In this document: in pieces, positions 1-9,895 of the stretch | Layout of the letters: the number at the start of each line of letters is the position of its first letter | Position numbering within the stretch: the first letter of the stretch is position 1 | DNA from: Prochlorococcus sp. AG-412-C21 | GTDB taxonomy: Bacteria > Cyanobacteriota > Cyanobacteriia > PCC-6307 > Cyanobiaceae | DNA: 58,172 nt | Direction: 5' to 3' | Assembly: GCA_003214975.1 (NCBI GenBank) | Contig: QCKZ01000003.1 | Location: forward strand, 1-58,172 | The notes under the pieces: generated by a model | The model's database searches: none | Told to the model about the DNA's origin: nothing | Seen by the model: only the letters and a program-made list of their open reading frames with translations | Position numbers and translations under genes: made by a program

Positions 1-667
1 CAGAAAATTCTGTAAAACCTCCGCTCTTACGTATTGCATCTATTACAGTTGGATGCAATTTGGCACTATTGTATTCATAATTGCCTCTATATGAATAAGG
101 ATCTTTATCATCATTTTCAAATAATTGAGAATATTTAATACCACTTAAAGTACTTCCTTTAATTAGTCCATTAATATCAGTTTCTTTTTCAAAATCAGTA
201 GAATTAAATTGCTCCGATTGTAATATCTTAACGCCAGGAAAATTAACTTCTCCTCTAACTATTACTTTTAAAGGACGATATGCTATAACAGTGGTTTTGA
301 CAGAAGGGGATTTTATATATTTAATGTAGGCTTCATTTAATAAATTATTTAACTCTTCAATTGTTAAACCTTCTACATAAACTTTATTTAATCTTGGTAA
401 AAAGATAGTCCCGTCATAATTTATTGTTACTTGCTTTGTTAATTCTGGATAATCGTAAGATACTTCCACTTCTATAAAATCTCCTTTACCAAGAATATAA
501 TTATTAATAGAAGATGGTTTAAGGTAATCTATTCCTAAATTTATTTTACTAGCATCATAATCTCTTTTGTCTTGTAATATTTCTTGAGATGACTCTAAAG
601 GAAAATAAAAGCCATTGATAGAAAATAGCACAAAAAGTATTTTAAAAATAAGCGAACTAATTTTCAA
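1..667 (-). CDS. Wza-like polysaccharide export protein (partial, C-terminus off window)
   Basis: The first 222 codons of a minus-strand gene are visible and the rest lies beyond base 1. The frame is closed upstream by a TAG, and the first usable start is the TTG at 667. Residues 1 to about 22 form a hydrophobic signal segment. From about residue 55 a Poly_export domain follows (ILGKGDFIEVEV, then a typical YDGTIFLPRL strand). The motif PLKVIVRGEVNFPG begins an SLBB domain. Such proteins form the outer-membrane or periplasmic channel for capsule and O-antigen export, which fits the polysaccharide island that follows. The family is clear; which glycan it exports is not. Confidence 0.8.
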   Translation of the reverse strand, partial: MKISSLIFKILFVLFSINGFYFPLESSQEILQDKRDYDASKINLGIDYLKPSSINNYILGKGDFIEVEVSYDYPELTKQVTINYDGTIFLPRLNKVYVEGLTIEELNNLLNEAYIKYIKSPSVKTTVIAYRPLKVIVRGEVNFPGVKILQSEQFNSTDFEKETDINGLIKGSTLSGIKYSQLFENDDKDPYSYRGNYEYNSAKLHPTVIDAIRKSGGFTEFS

Positions 668-805
668 AAAATCGATAATAGATAACTAAATAATATTACA
701 TTATGAGAAATTTTAAAACTAAATTTTCTAATTAAAATATTTATCTAATGATTAAGAAAATATTTTTTTATCATAGACAACATATTTTAAATATTAAAAA
801 AAAAC

Positions 806-1807
806 TTAAAAAATAAATATCACCAAACTACCAAAAAATAAATTTAAAAGTGTAATAGTTTTAACTGCCTGCGAATCTGTCAAACCTGAATCAATTAGTT
901 TATGATGAATATGATTTCGATCAGGGAAAAAAGGTGACTTAAAATCCAATAACCTTAACGTTATAACTCTAATCATATCAAATATTGGTATAAATAGTAA
1001 AAATAAACAAGCAATTAGATTAAAGTTGATTATTTGAAGTGGAAATTGAATTTGATTTATATTATTTGAGAAAGATATTAAAGAAAGAAATACAATATTA
1101 AATCCAATAAAATAAGATCCCCCATCTCCCAAAAAAACAGAAGAAGGATACTTATTATGAAAATAAAAACCTAAACAAGAAGCAAATATAATCGCTGAAA
1201 GAATTACCATTAGGATATTTCCAGATACAAAAAATTTAATAATAAAAACTAAATTCAATACTAAAGACAAACTAGCTACCAAGCCATCAATACCATCTAA
1301 CCAGTTTATAGAATTTATTATTGCTACTACCCAAATCAAAGAAAATATATAGGAACAAAAGCTATTTAATTCAATTGAAAAATAATTTCCAAGAAGTGAT
1401 TTAAATGAAATACTTTCTACAATAAAACCATTATTTAAAAGAAAATATGTAATTAGGAATTGTGTAAATAATCTTAAAAAAGGGGAAAGATTGAACAAGT
1501 CATCTAGAAAACCCAAAAGAAAAAAAGAACTTGAAAATATTAGATAAATATCCAAAATTTGATTATGGATAAAGAAAGGGAAGTCAAAAAATCTAAAGAA
1601 TATCAATGAAATGGAAGAAATAAGATATATCCCTAAACCACCTATCCTTGGGATTGCTTGTTTATGTTTCTTTCTTTCATTAGGTTTGTCTAAAATATTA
1701 AATTTAAAAGATAAATTCTTTATAAAAGAAATAGAGTAATAAGTAGCTATTAAGGTACCTAATATCAATACTAAATATAAAAGATTCCAGACAAATAAAC
1801 TTTGCAA
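806..1807 (-). CDS. WecA/MraY-family undecaprenyl-phosphate sugar-1-phosphate transferase
   Basis: A 333-residue polytopic membrane protein that probably starts glycan assembly by moving a sugar 1-phosphate (HexNAc-1-P in WecA) from a UDP-sugar onto undecaprenyl phosphate at the inner face of the membrane. Family hallmarks are visible: NWLDGIDGLVA (the Asp-rich motif), FLGDGGSYFIGF, and near the C-terminus the His-rich FPDRNHIHHKLI, typical of the WecA/WbpL branch and absent from MraY. The start is TTG at 1807, directly after an in-frame TAG. It lies next to the Wza-like gene on the same strand. The exact sugar substrate cannot be read from the sequence. Confidence 0.88.
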   Translation of the reverse strand: MQSLFVWNLLYLVLILGTLIATYYSISFIKNLSFKFNILDKPNERKKHKQAIPRIGGLGIYLISSISLIFFRFFDFPFFIHNQILDIYLIFSSSFFLLGFLDDLFNLSPFLRLFTQFLITYFLLNNGFIVESISFKSLLGNYFSIELNSFCSYIFSLIWVVAIINSINWLDGIDGLVASLSLVLNLVFIIKFFVSGNILMVILSAIIFASCLGFYFHNKYPSSVFLGDGGSYFIGFNIVFLSLISFSNNINQIQFPLQIINFNLIACLFLLFIPIFDMIRVITLRLLDFKSPFFPDRNHIHHKLIDSGLTDSQAVKTITLLNLFFGSLVIFIF

Positions 1808-1951
1808 CTAACTGTTTATTATTTTTATTATTTTAAATTCTTATCAGAAATTTTATTTAATAGTTTTCCAGAAATATTTAAAAATTGAAATATATATTTT
1901 ATTCCCAACCTAAATTAACTAATATTATACGATAGTAAATTATACGAAGAA

Positions 1952-3121
1952 TTGAGACCATATTTAATTGCTGCTAATAGTAGTTGGTATTTAAAACATT
2001 ATAGAAGCAGTCTTATAAAAGAAGTAAAAAGATATTGGAGACATCAAATAGCATTATGTCCTTTAGATCCATCATCTATAGAGCTTGAAAAGCTGTTATT
2101 ATTTATTCCTTGGAAAACAAACAGATCAAAAGATAGTGATTTTTTTAACCTCCTGATTTCACTTATTAGAGTTACCTTTTTAATAAGGGCTCTAAAGCCA
2201 TCATTAATACATTCTCACACTCTTAAAGCTAATTTTCTTATTTCAATTGCAACATCAATTTATAGTACTAGAACTGTTCTTTCTTTTGCAGGTCTTGGAC
2301 AATTTTACAGAAGTAAAGGCTATAGAAAAATAATTTTCGAATTGATAATAAAATTTATTCTCTTTTCAAGTAAAATTGAAAGAAATAAAGGTTTTACTTG
2401 GAGAATAAATAATAAAAGAACAAAATTTATTTTCCAAAATCCAAGAGATAAGTATTTAATTGAAAAATTTTTACCCGAATATCGAAAATCAAATAGTTAT
2501 CTAATAGAAGGATCTGGTATTCCCAAAAAATATTTTAGAAATATCAGCAAAAATATAGTTCATAAAAAGGGAAAGATAAGTTTTATATTTTGTGGAAGAT
2601 TATTAAAATCCAAAGGTATAGAAATATTTATTAAATTGGCCAAAATATATAAACAGGATGATTTTATTATTTATGGGGGAGTTGATCCTTCAAGAAATGA
2701 TTCACTAAGTAATAAAGATATAAAAAAATATGAAAATATAAAAAATGTACAATTTCGTGGAAACGTCAAAGATCCACTTTTAGAAAAAAATATTTATGAA
2801 AAAGTTCTAATAATTCCTTCAGTTTATGGGGAGGGACTACCAAGAAGTATTGGAGAGGCACTTGCTTTGAATATTAATGTAATAGCTTCTAAAAAAGCTT
2901 GTTGTCAAATATTCAATGAAGAGATGATATACGTGGTTCAAGAAAATTCATTAAATTTGTACAAAGAAACAATTAATCTATTAAAAGCAGAAATACTTTC
3001 TTCTAAAGCTAATTCCAAAAAAACAAAAGGGTTCGAATTCGCTAAAAATTTTTTATCAGAGGAAATTATTAATGATAAGACTATCAATGTATACAAAGAT
3101 TTATTAGAAATTGATAATTGA
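1952..3121 (+). CDS. Glycosyltransferase family 4 protein
   Basis: A 389-residue cytoplasmic GT-B fold glycosyltransferase that adds a sugar from a nucleotide donor to a lipid-linked glycan. The C-terminal half shows the GT4 pattern: a beta strand and FCGRLLKSKGIE (start of the donor domain), and GEGLPRSIGEALALN, which is the E-x7-E region that binds the donor. The N-terminal domain has HSHTLKANF, typical of the acceptor domain. The start is TTG at 1952. Neighbouring genes are on the opposite strand, so it is transcribed alone. Confidence 0.82.
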   Translation: MRPYLIAANSSWYLKHYRSSLIKEVKRYWRHQIALCPLDPSSIELEKLLLFIPWKTNRSKDSDFFNLLISLIRVTFLIRALKPSLIHSHTLKANFLISIATSIYSTRTVLSFAGLGQFYRSKGYRKIIFELIIKFILFSSKIERNKGFTWRINNKRTKFIFQNPRDKYLIEKFLPEYRKSNSYLIEGSGIPKKYFRNISKNIVHKKGKISFIFCGRLLKSKGIEIFIKLAKIYKQDDFIIYGGVDPSRNDSLSNKDIKKYENIKNVQFRGNVKDPLLEKNIYEKVLIIPSVYGEGLPRSIGEALALNINVIASKKACCQIFNEEMIYVVQENSLNLYKETINLLKAEILSSKANSKKTKGFEFAKNFLSEEIINDKTINVYKDLLEIDN

Positions 3122-3131
3122 AATTTATTAC

Positions 3132-4193
3132 TTACATAAAGAGAATTGATTTGTAAGGTAAATAATGAGTTGCGTTATTTGCAAAGGTAAACCAAACCAT
3201 AAAGATCGAAAAAGAATAAGCTGTAATTAATATTTTCTTTAATTTCGGAGAAATATTCATAAAATAACTTTTTACTATGTAACAAAACAAAATTATCTGT
3301 AAGGGAGAAAAATATAGTGCAATTCTATCTATGGGAGTAGATAATTCTGGAAATAAATTCAATAAAAAAAATAATATAAAAATAAAAATACTTTGTATAT
3401 AAAGTTGGATTTTTAAATTTTGATTTACTAGAATTTTATTTCTTAAAATAAAGAATAAAATTGCCGGAAATAAATTCATCAGTATTCTTATGTAAGCCCC
3501 TTCCGATTCATAGTAAATAGATTGAATATAGACTTGATAATAATTTGAGATAGTAAAGGAAGCGAACTGTTGTATAAAAACAATCGTAATAACCAGAATA
3601 AAAGAAAAGTAAATAAATCTATTAATAATATATTTTGATCTAATTAAAGGGAATAAAAAAAAGATATTTATTATTGAAGAGACATGAAATCCTACAGCAA
3701 TTAAAAGAGATATAAGAAAATTAGAATATTTTTGTTTTGTTAGATATATTAAACCGTACATAACTAAAGACAAAGCGACAGCCTGCCTGGTAAGACCCAT
3801 TCCAACTACAAAAATTATGTAAGGCAGATTCAAATTAAATGCTAACCAGAAGTTAGGAAGAGATTTACAAAACTGGATTATGCAATAAGAAAAAATTAAT
3901 GCACATATTGTATTAACAAAATATATGGGAGTTTCGTAACCGTTAAAAAACCAATTTATAATTCTAAAAATACCTTCTTTTTGAAATAAATTACCCCAGA
4001 AAGAAAAATTCGCAGTTCGATCAGGATAATTCAAATAAATATCCCAATCTGGTCCAACTTGATGCCTTGTACCAATGAAAATAGTTAGAAAAATAATTAA
4101 TAAAATCCTCTCATAGGTTTTAGATTCTTTTTTTATTGAGAAACCCAATGCTCTGTATAGACTGTAAATATAAATAATTAAATAATAAATCAC
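3132..4193 (-). CDS. EpsG/Wzy-like O-antigen or exopolysaccharide polymerase
   Basis: A 353-residue protein made almost wholly of membrane segments. The N-terminus carries RHQVGPDWDIYLNY, the EpsG-family signature in which an Arg and an Asp-x-Asp follow the second membrane segment. A later segment has VGMGLTRQAVALSLVMYGLIY, a second family hallmark. Such proteins polymerise lipid-linked repeat units on the periplasmic face. The start is GTG at 4193. Wzy proteins vary widely, so polymerase function is inferred from this signature and from the cluster setting. Confidence 0.7.
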   Translation of the reverse strand: MIYYLIIYIYSLYRALGFSIKKESKTYERILLIIFLTIFIGTRHQVGPDWDIYLNYPDRTANFSFWGNLFQKEGIFRIINWFFNGYETPIYFVNTICALIFSYCIIQFCKSLPNFWLAFNLNLPYIIFVVGMGLTRQAVALSLVMYGLIYLTKQKYSNFLISLLIAVGFHVSSIINIFFLFPLIRSKYIINRFIYFSFILVITIVFIQQFASFTISNYYQVYIQSIYYESEGAYIRILMNLFPAILFFILRNKILVNQNLKIQLYIQSIFIFILFFLLNLFPELSTPIDRIALYFSPLQIILFCYIVKSYFMNISPKLKKILITAYSFSIFMVWFTFANNATHYLPYKSILFM

Positions 4194-4282
4194 AATTTCA
4201 TTAAGCTGACTAAAATCTAATTAATTCTAGCAAGCATTAATTTTGATAAACACTAATTAATATAAGAGGTTTAATTATAAAG

Positions 4283-5053
4283 TTAATCTTCAAAATAATT
4301 TATTTTTAATTTTAATAGAAAAAAATAAGTAAGAATTGCCATTGCATAATAAAAACTCATAACAACAAATAAAGAAAAATAGTAATTCTGATAAAAAATT
4401 ATTGAAAAAAGTAAGGGTGATAAGAAACACAAAGTTCTGAATTTCAAAGTTTTTCTTAATTTCATTAAAAGTAATGATTTGCTTTCAAGGTATGATAAGC
4501 ATCTGAAAGGAACATATATCAAACTTGATACTAGACATAGTGAAGATAAATAATCTATTTTTACCAAAAATATTACTGGTGCAAGAAACTTTAAAAAAGC
4601 AAGCCAGAAGAATGAAATCACTTTTAATTCCTTCTCATTTATAAGGTTATGAAATAAAAAAATTATCGACAAAACAACATAAAAAATTATCCATTCGTGT
4701 GAATTACCAAAAGGTAAAAATAAAGAGCAAGAAATAAAAACTAAAAGACGAAAAATAATCCAAGTTATTATAGTGGAATGATTAACATGTCTTGGACCTC
4801 TAAGACGACCATTCTTTTCAAATCTTACAGAATAAAAGTCATTAAAAATATATCCAATTTCATAAATAGAAATAAATGCAAAATAACTTGAAATTAAGTA
4901 CTTTAAAGTATTAATTGATTCAAACTGGCTGTATATCAAAGAGATAATTAACCAAGGAATAAACTCAAATGCCAAATTAAAAATAATTGATCCGTCTTTT
5001 CTAATGCGAGAATAAAAAAAGTAGCAGAATGGTAAACTGAGAATTAATTTCAA
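4283..5053 (-). CDS. Polytopic membrane protein, possibly UbiA-type prenyltransferase
   Basis: A 256-residue hydrophobic protein with roughly eight membrane segments. The only catalytic-looking motif is YIFNDFYSVRFEKNGR near residue 90, which resembles the first Asp-rich motif of UbiA prenyltransferases (NDxxDxxxD) but lacks the second and third Asp. The gene starts with TTG at 5053, inside the junction with the upstream HAD phosphatase gene, so the two are translationally linked. HAD-UbiA fusions and pairs are known for enzymes acting on polyprenyl phosphates, which supports the guess. The degenerate motif argues for caution; it could be a divergent or non-catalytic relative. Confidence 0.42.
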   Translation of the reverse strand: MKLILSLPFCYFFYSRIRKDGSIIFNLAFEFIPWLIISLIYSQFESINTLKYLISSYFAFISIYEIGYIFNDFYSVRFEKNGRLRGPRHVNHSTIITWIIFRLLVFISCSLFLPFGNSHEWIIFYVVLSIIFLFHNLINEKELKVISFFWLAFLKFLAPVIFLVKIDYLSSLCLVSSLIYVPFRCLSYLESKSLLLMKLRKTLKFRTLCFLSPLLFSIIFYQNYYFSLFVVMSFYYAMAILTYFFLLKLKINYFED

Positions 5054-5743
5054 TTATCTAAATACAAATTCAACATTTGGTGCATTAAAAAGATCCTTGC
5101 AAAGAATAGAATTTTTTCTTTCCAATATAAACAAAGTCTTTAATGAATTCCTAGCATATCGCAAGTCATCAAAATTATCAGTTACTAAATAATATTTAAT
5201 TTTATTAAGGTCAATATTAAATTTTTTTAATAATTCCGAATCCTTAGATTTTGAAATATCCAATAAAATCTTTCCATTATATATATTATTTACTACTGAA
5301 ATTTTACTTGAGATAAAAGGTATATTTTCAATTAATGATATTGCTTTAACAATAGGGTCAATGCTCGCTGAAATAAAAACAGGAATGGAGTTTTCCTTAT
5401 AAAAATTTATAAAATCAAAAACCTTTTTATTACATTTATTTCTATTTTTTAGAATCTTTTTAGCATAATTATTTGCACTCCTAGATAAATCCTTAACATG
5501 AACTCCTCTAAGAAAAAGTATTAATATATTCTTTAAAATTTGGAAGTTAGTAACTTTCTCTAAAATAATAATAATAAAATTTACTGGTGAAAATCTAAAA
5601 ATAAAAAGACGAATTAAAAGACCTTTTAAGCTTTTAGAAGGAAAGTGATTCAGAATTAGTCCGAATGTGGTATTTTCTGTGACATATGTTCCACATATAT
5701 CAATCAAAAGGTAAGTATTTTCTTTATTAATTGAGGTTTTCAT
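5054..5743 (-). CDS. HAD-superfamily (SerB-like) phosphatase-like protein
   Basis: A 229-residue protein with the HAD layout: motif I LLIDICGTYV near residue 15, motif II VFISAS near residue 125, a Lys in the KSKDSELL segment as motif III, and YLVTDNFDDLRYA as motif IV. In motif I the nucleophile Asp is kept, but the usual second Asp (DxDGT) is Cys, so acid/base catalysis may be altered. It overlaps the end of the upstream glycosyltransferase gene by 17 bases and abuts the UbiA-like gene. The three likely form one operon. Its role is probably removal of phosphate from an isoprenoid or sugar intermediate. Confidence 0.6.
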   Translation of the reverse strand: MKTSINKENTYLLIDICGTYVTENTTFGLILNHFPSKSLKGLLIRLFIFRFSPVNFIIIILEKVTNFQILKNILILFLRGVHVKDLSRSANNYAKKILKNRNKCNKKVFDFINFYKENSIPVFISASIDPIVKAISLIENIPFISSKISVVNNIYNGKILLDISKSKDSELLKKFNIDLNKIKYYLVTDNFDDLRYARNSLKTLFILERKNSILCKDLFNAPNVEFVFR

Positions 5744-6968
5744 AAACCGCTTTATACAAACTGAGTGCTTTATCTAGAGAATAAATTTTTCTAGATCTTT
5801 CTCTTAATGATATGCCACCGTTAGCAATTATTTGAGGTATTTCTTTTATAGTATTTTTTACATCAGTTTCATCATAAATATCAATGGCTTTTCCTGCTTT
5901 TAGATTCCACAAAATATTGTCGATATCTCCAACACCTCTATTACTAATTACTGGAACACCACATGCCAATGCTTCTCCAATTTTTGTTGGAGAGCAAGCC
6001 AATTGTGAAAAAGAATTCTTTCTAAAACTTAACATTACATCTGAGATCCCTAAAAGGTTAGGAACTTCTTCTCTTGATGCCGAAAAAAATAAAATTTTAT
6101 TCAATAATTCTTTTTTCAGACTTTTATTAAGTCTATTTTGGATATCATTATTCCAATGTTTTGTTATAACAAGAAATATTGAATCTGGGAATTTCTTATT
6201 TATTTTTTTGAAGAAATCTACCATATCATCCCATAAATAAAAAGTGCCTAGAGAACCCAAATAAGAAATTATTAAATTATTTCTTGGTATTTTATATTTT
6301 TTTTTAATCTGTTCTTTTTCTAAAAGATCTAAAACTTTAAAATGTTTAAAGTCTGCGCAACATGGAATTACAGATATATTATTTTTATTGAAACTAGTAA
6401 TTTCATTTATTATTTTTTTGGTTTGTGGAGTTAATGCAATAATATGATCAGACTGAATAAATAATTTTCTTTCAATAACTTTCCAATATTTATAAATCAA
6501 TCTATAAAATAATTTTTCTTGTGGCCATCTATTCCCATCTAGCCTATCATCCACCCACAGGCCTCTCATATCAAATATCACTTTAACTGGTAAAAATTTT
6601 TTTATAAAGACTCCAACTTCAGCTGCTTGATAACTTCTACAGTGAATTACTTGATAATTAGAATTTAATGTAATTCTAATTGCACTTAAATACATTTTTA
6701 ATAAATCAATAAATTTAAAAATAAAATTATTAGTATTAGAGAAAGAAAGAGCCAACCACTTTATTTTTTTTATTCTTAAAAAATCTTCCTTTTTTTTTAT
6801 TTTTTGCTTGTTGTGTCCAGGTTTTTCAAAGCTTATAATACATAACTCATTAAACTCTGATCTTAACCCTTCAAAATAAGGAATTATTTGGCTCTCACCC
6901 AATGGATCTAACAATCCATCATAAGTAATAAACAAAACATTTGGCTTTATATATGTTCTATCTTTCAT
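5727..6968 (-). CDS. Glycosyltransferase family 4 protein
   Basis: A 413-residue GT-B glycosyltransferase. The N-terminal domain starts LFITYDGLLDPLGESQI, a pattern common in bacterial GT4 enzymes that recognise UDP-sugars, and includes VIHCRSYQAAEVG. The C-terminal domain begins ISYLGSLGTFYLWDD and carries CSPTKIGEALACGVPVISN, the donor-phosphate and ribose-binding loop with its conserved Glu. The start is ATG at 6968, overlapping the end of the asparagine-synthetase-like gene by 11 bases. It is cotranscribed with that gene upstream and with the HAD and UbiA-like genes downstream. Confidence 0.84.
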   Translation of the reverse strand: MKDRTYIKPNVLFITYDGLLDPLGESQIIPYFEGLRSEFNELCIISFEKPGHNKQKIKKKEDFLRIKKIKWLALSFSNTNNFIFKFIDLLKMYLSAIRITLNSNYQVIHCRSYQAAEVGVFIKKFLPVKVIFDMRGLWVDDRLDGNRWPQEKLFYRLIYKYWKVIERKLFIQSDHIIALTPQTKKIINEITSFNKNNISVIPCCADFKHFKVLDLLEKEQIKKKYKIPRNNLIISYLGSLGTFYLWDDMVDFFKKINKKFPDSIFLVITKHWNNDIQNRLNKSLKKELLNKILFFSASREEVPNLLGISDVMLSFRKNSFSQLACSPTKIGEALACGVPVISNRGVGDIDNILWNLKAGKAIDIYDETDVKNTIKEIPQIIANGGISLRERSRKIYSLDKALSLYKAVYENLN

Positions 6969-8922
6969 TTTTACTATGCCATAGTTGCCACATTAAAATA
7001 GACCATAGTTTTTCAGTATGATCATAATTTTGATAATTATGCTGATGAAATAATTTTTTTGCATAATTTAAATTAAAAAAACTATTATCTTGATCTATCA
7101 AATCGTAAGACCATTCTTTCAAAGGTCCTTTCAACCAATATCCAATTGGCAATCCAAATCCAGTTTTTGGCCTATTTATTATTTCACTTGGAATATATTT
7201 TTCTAATATTTTTCGGAGTATTATTTTTGTACCGTATTTAATTTTTGAATTAATTTTTAAATTATTTGGAAGTGAAAGAGCAATTTCAGCGACACGATGA
7301 TCAAGGAAGGGGGCCCTAGTCTCTAATCCTACTGCCATAGAAGCACGATCAACTTTTGTTAGAATATCATTTGGCAAATAGCCAATACTATCAGCAAACA
7401 TCATTCTATCTAAACTTGATAAATCATCCTGAAAAAATTCATTAACATTGTCCATTGGATTAGATAAATAACCCTTCCAATAATCAAAAGAACTTGAAAT
7501 TAATTCTGAATTTTCAGGAAAAACTGATATTAAAGAAATATAAAGATCATCAATATCACGAACGTAAGCCATCCTGTCAGCTAATTTAATTAATTTGTGT
7601 TTACATTTATCTATAAAAATAACTTTTCCAATTAATTCAGCAATTTGATCAGGTACTTTTTTAAGTATTAGAGATAATAAAAATCTATAGTTAAATGGTA
7701 ACCATGAAACAAACTTCCATATTTTTTTAGACCATAGATATCTGTTATATCCGCCAAATAATTCGTCTGCCCCATCGCCAGTCAAGCAGACCTTTAAACC
7801 TAATCTCCTTGCTTCTCTACATACCAAAAATGTTGGAATTTGAGAAGAATCTGCGAATGGTTCAGAGTAGATATTTGGAAGGTTAGGTATAATCTCAATT
7901 AAATCAGATGATTCTAGAATTGATGTATTATGTTGAGTAGCTAAAACTGAAGCAACTTTTTCTGCATAAATAGATTCATCAAAACTTTTTTCTTTAAATC
8001 CAATGGTAAAAGTATTAATATTTTGATCTAAGTTTTTATTTAACAAAGAAACTACTAATGAAGAATCAATACCGCCAGATAGAAAAGCACCCATTTTTAC
8101 ATCAGAGTAACTTTGTTGAATAATCGATCTATTTAATACGTTTTCTAGTTTTTCAATAGCTTCATTTTGATCATTAAATTTTGTGCCAATTGATTCTCTC
8201 GCCAATGAGAGAAAAGACCACCATTCTTTTTGTTTGGGTATTTTCATATGACTATCTATATCTATTTCAATCAAATGGCCTGGTTTTAATTGATAAGTAT
8301 TTTCATAAATACTATTAGGTGATAATAAATATCCGAATTTTACATATTGAATAAAAGCTTTCTTATTAATATTATTAATGAAAAAAGGATGAGCTTTAAA
8401 TGACTTAATGTCAGAAGAAAAGTAAAAACTTTTGCAGCTTAAATTCCTAAGAAAGCCATAATAAAGTGGTTTCTCGCCGAATCTATCCCTTACGAGAATT
8501 AATTTATTTTTTTCTTTATCTAATACAGAAAAAGCAAACATCCCAACAATTTTTTTTAAAGTATCCTGTATTCCAAGTACTTCAATACATTTCAGCAAAA
8601 CTTCTGTATCTGATGTACCTCTCCATTCGGTTATTAAGAAGCTATTTTTTAAATAATCTCTTAGTTCAACATGGTTATAAATTTCTCCATTAAATGTCAG
8701 AATATATCTTCCATCTCTACTTTCCATTGGTTGCTTTCCAGTATCAGACAAATCAATAATTGAGAGCCTTTGATGGGATAAAGATATTCCCAAATAACCA
8801 TCTGTCCAATTTCCATAGCCATCAGGTCCTCTATGAGCAATTAATTTTGACATTCTCCTAGCAATTTCTGCTAAATAATCACCATCAAAATCCTTATTTA
8901 TTAGACCTGTAAAACCACACAT
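6958..8922 (-). CDS. asnB: Asparagine synthetase (glutamine-hydrolysing) family protein
   Basis: A 654-residue class II amidotransferase. The N-terminus MCGFTGLI gives the catalytic Cys2. HRGPDGYG and the LSHQRLSIIDLS segment complete the glutaminase domain. The synthetase domain has GAFLSGGIDSSLVVSLL (the pyrophosphate-binding P loop) and LTGDGADELFGGYNRYLW. The family makes asparagine from aspartate and glutamine, but copies inside glycan clusters often amidate carboxyl groups of sugars or amino-acid substituents. That role fits here because a uronic-acid pathway lies nearby. Length and motifs are normal. Confidence 0.9.
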   Translation of the reverse strand: MCGFTGLINKDFDGDYLAEIARRMSKLIAHRGPDGYGNWTDGYLGISLSHQRLSIIDLSDTGKQPMESRDGRYILTFNGEIYNHVELRDYLKNSFLITEWRGTSDTEVLLKCIEVLGIQDTLKKIVGMFAFSVLDKEKNKLILVRDRFGEKPLYYGFLRNLSCKSFYFSSDIKSFKAHPFFINNINKKAFIQYVKFGYLLSPNSIYENTYQLKPGHLIEIDIDSHMKIPKQKEWWSFLSLARESIGTKFNDQNEAIEKLENVLNRSIIQQSYSDVKMGAFLSGGIDSSLVVSLLNKNLDQNINTFTIGFKEKSFDESIYAEKVASVLATQHNTSILESSDLIEIIPNLPNIYSEPFADSSQIPTFLVCREARRLGLKVCLTGDGADELFGGYNRYLWSKKIWKFVSWLPFNYRFLLSLILKKVPDQIAELIGKVIFIDKCKHKLIKLADRMAYVRDIDDLYISLISVFPENSELISSSFDYWKGYLSNPMDNVNEFFQDDLSSLDRMMFADSIGYLPNDILTKVDRASMAVGLETRAPFLDHRVAEIALSLPNNLKINSKIKYGTKIILRKILEKYIPSEIINRPKTGFGLPIGYWLKGPLKEWSYDLIDQDNSFFNLNYAKKLFHQHNYQNYDHTEKLWSILMWQLWHSKNER

Positions 8923-8929
8923 AAAGTAT

Positions 8930-9895
8930 TTATCTTTTTCTGATAGCCCTAACTACAGCTGATTTTCCACCGGGGAAATTTACATAACCAGCAAAAGAAA
9001 TTTCACATCCTAAAGACTTTAAATAACTAGAAACATGTTTTATTGATTTTGGATTATCAAATCTAGGAGAGAAAGCATCAAAAGTATCCATAATAGCCCA
9101 CTCCTTACGTTCCTCACTACTTAATTTTTTAGGTATTAATCTCAAATCAGTTATTGGAATAAATCTTGTAAATAATGATAAGCCTAAAAAGCAAAGTAAA
9201 TCAAATAAATAAATACAAAGGGGTGCAAATAATCTTATTAGACCAAGTAGGATTTTTTTTGGCATATATGGGGTTATTAGTCTAAATATATACTTAGAAT
9301 GTATAAACGTAAGAATACTTTTTACTGGATAAAAATCAACTACTAATTCACCTGATATTGATAATTTCGAGACTAATGCTTTTAATGATTGATCAAAATT
9401 TGGAGTATGTTGAAGCACTCCTAGACAAAAAATCTTATCAAAAGATTTATCTTTATATGGTATCTCATATAAAGAAGCTTGGGAAAGTCTTAATCTAGAA
9501 CGAAATTTTGAGTTGTTTTGGTAATTTGCATATACAGCGTTTGAGAAGTCGAAGCTATGCAAATTAGCATTAGTTTTACTAAGGACTACTTCGGTAAACC
9601 TTCCAGCACCACATCCTACTTCTAAAATTTTTTTATTATTAAGATCTTCAGGAGACCAAGATGTTTCTAAATAAAATCTTTTTTCGCTTTGATCAGTACC
9701 ACTAAATGAATCTATTTGATTCTTTGAAAAAATATTCCATTGATATCCAAAACTATTTGAATAATTATTTAAATCACAAAATCTTGGGATCTCATTAATG
9801 ATAGGCCACTTCTTTTCAGAAATTTCACTTTTATAAAAGCCATCTTCATATTGAAGATTTTCATGAGTAATAGGATCAACAAAAGGAACAAACAT
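8930..9895 (-). CDS. Class I SAM-dependent methyltransferase with Trm112-like N-terminus
   Basis: A 321-residue protein. Residues 1 to about 45 look like a Trm112-type domain (PITHENLQYEDGFYKS and WPIINEIPRF). The Rossmann methyltransferase core follows with motif I ILEVGCGAGRFTEVV near residue 90, the acidic motif II strand LHSFDFS, and DKIFCLGVLQHTPNFDQSL as motif IV/V. Its target is probably a sugar or lipid intermediate of the island. The start is ATG at 9895, facing a 258-bp AT-rich divergent gap. It ends 7 bases before the asnB-like gene and probably leads that operon. Confidence 0.78.
   Translation of the reverse strand: MFVPFVDPITHENLQYEDGFYKSEISEKKWPIINEIPRFCDLNNYSNSFGYQWNIFSKNQIDSFSGTDQSEKRFYLETSWSPEDLNNKKILEVGCGAGRFTEVVLSKTNANLHSFDFSNAVYANYQNNSKFRSRLRLSQASLYEIPYKDKSFDKIFCLGVLQHTPNFDQSLKALVSKLSISGELVVDFYPVKSILTFIHSKYIFRLITPYMPKKILLGLIRLFAPLCIYLFDLLCFLGLSLFTRFIPITDLRLIPKKLSSEERKEWAIMDTFDAFSPRFDNPKSIKHVSSYLKSLGCEISFAGYVNFPGGKSAVVRAIRKR

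Noticed and set aside
5884-6240. 118-codon plus-strand frame
   Set aside because: It is the reverse of a conserved glycosyltransferase gene with strong GT4 motifs and has no domain of its own.
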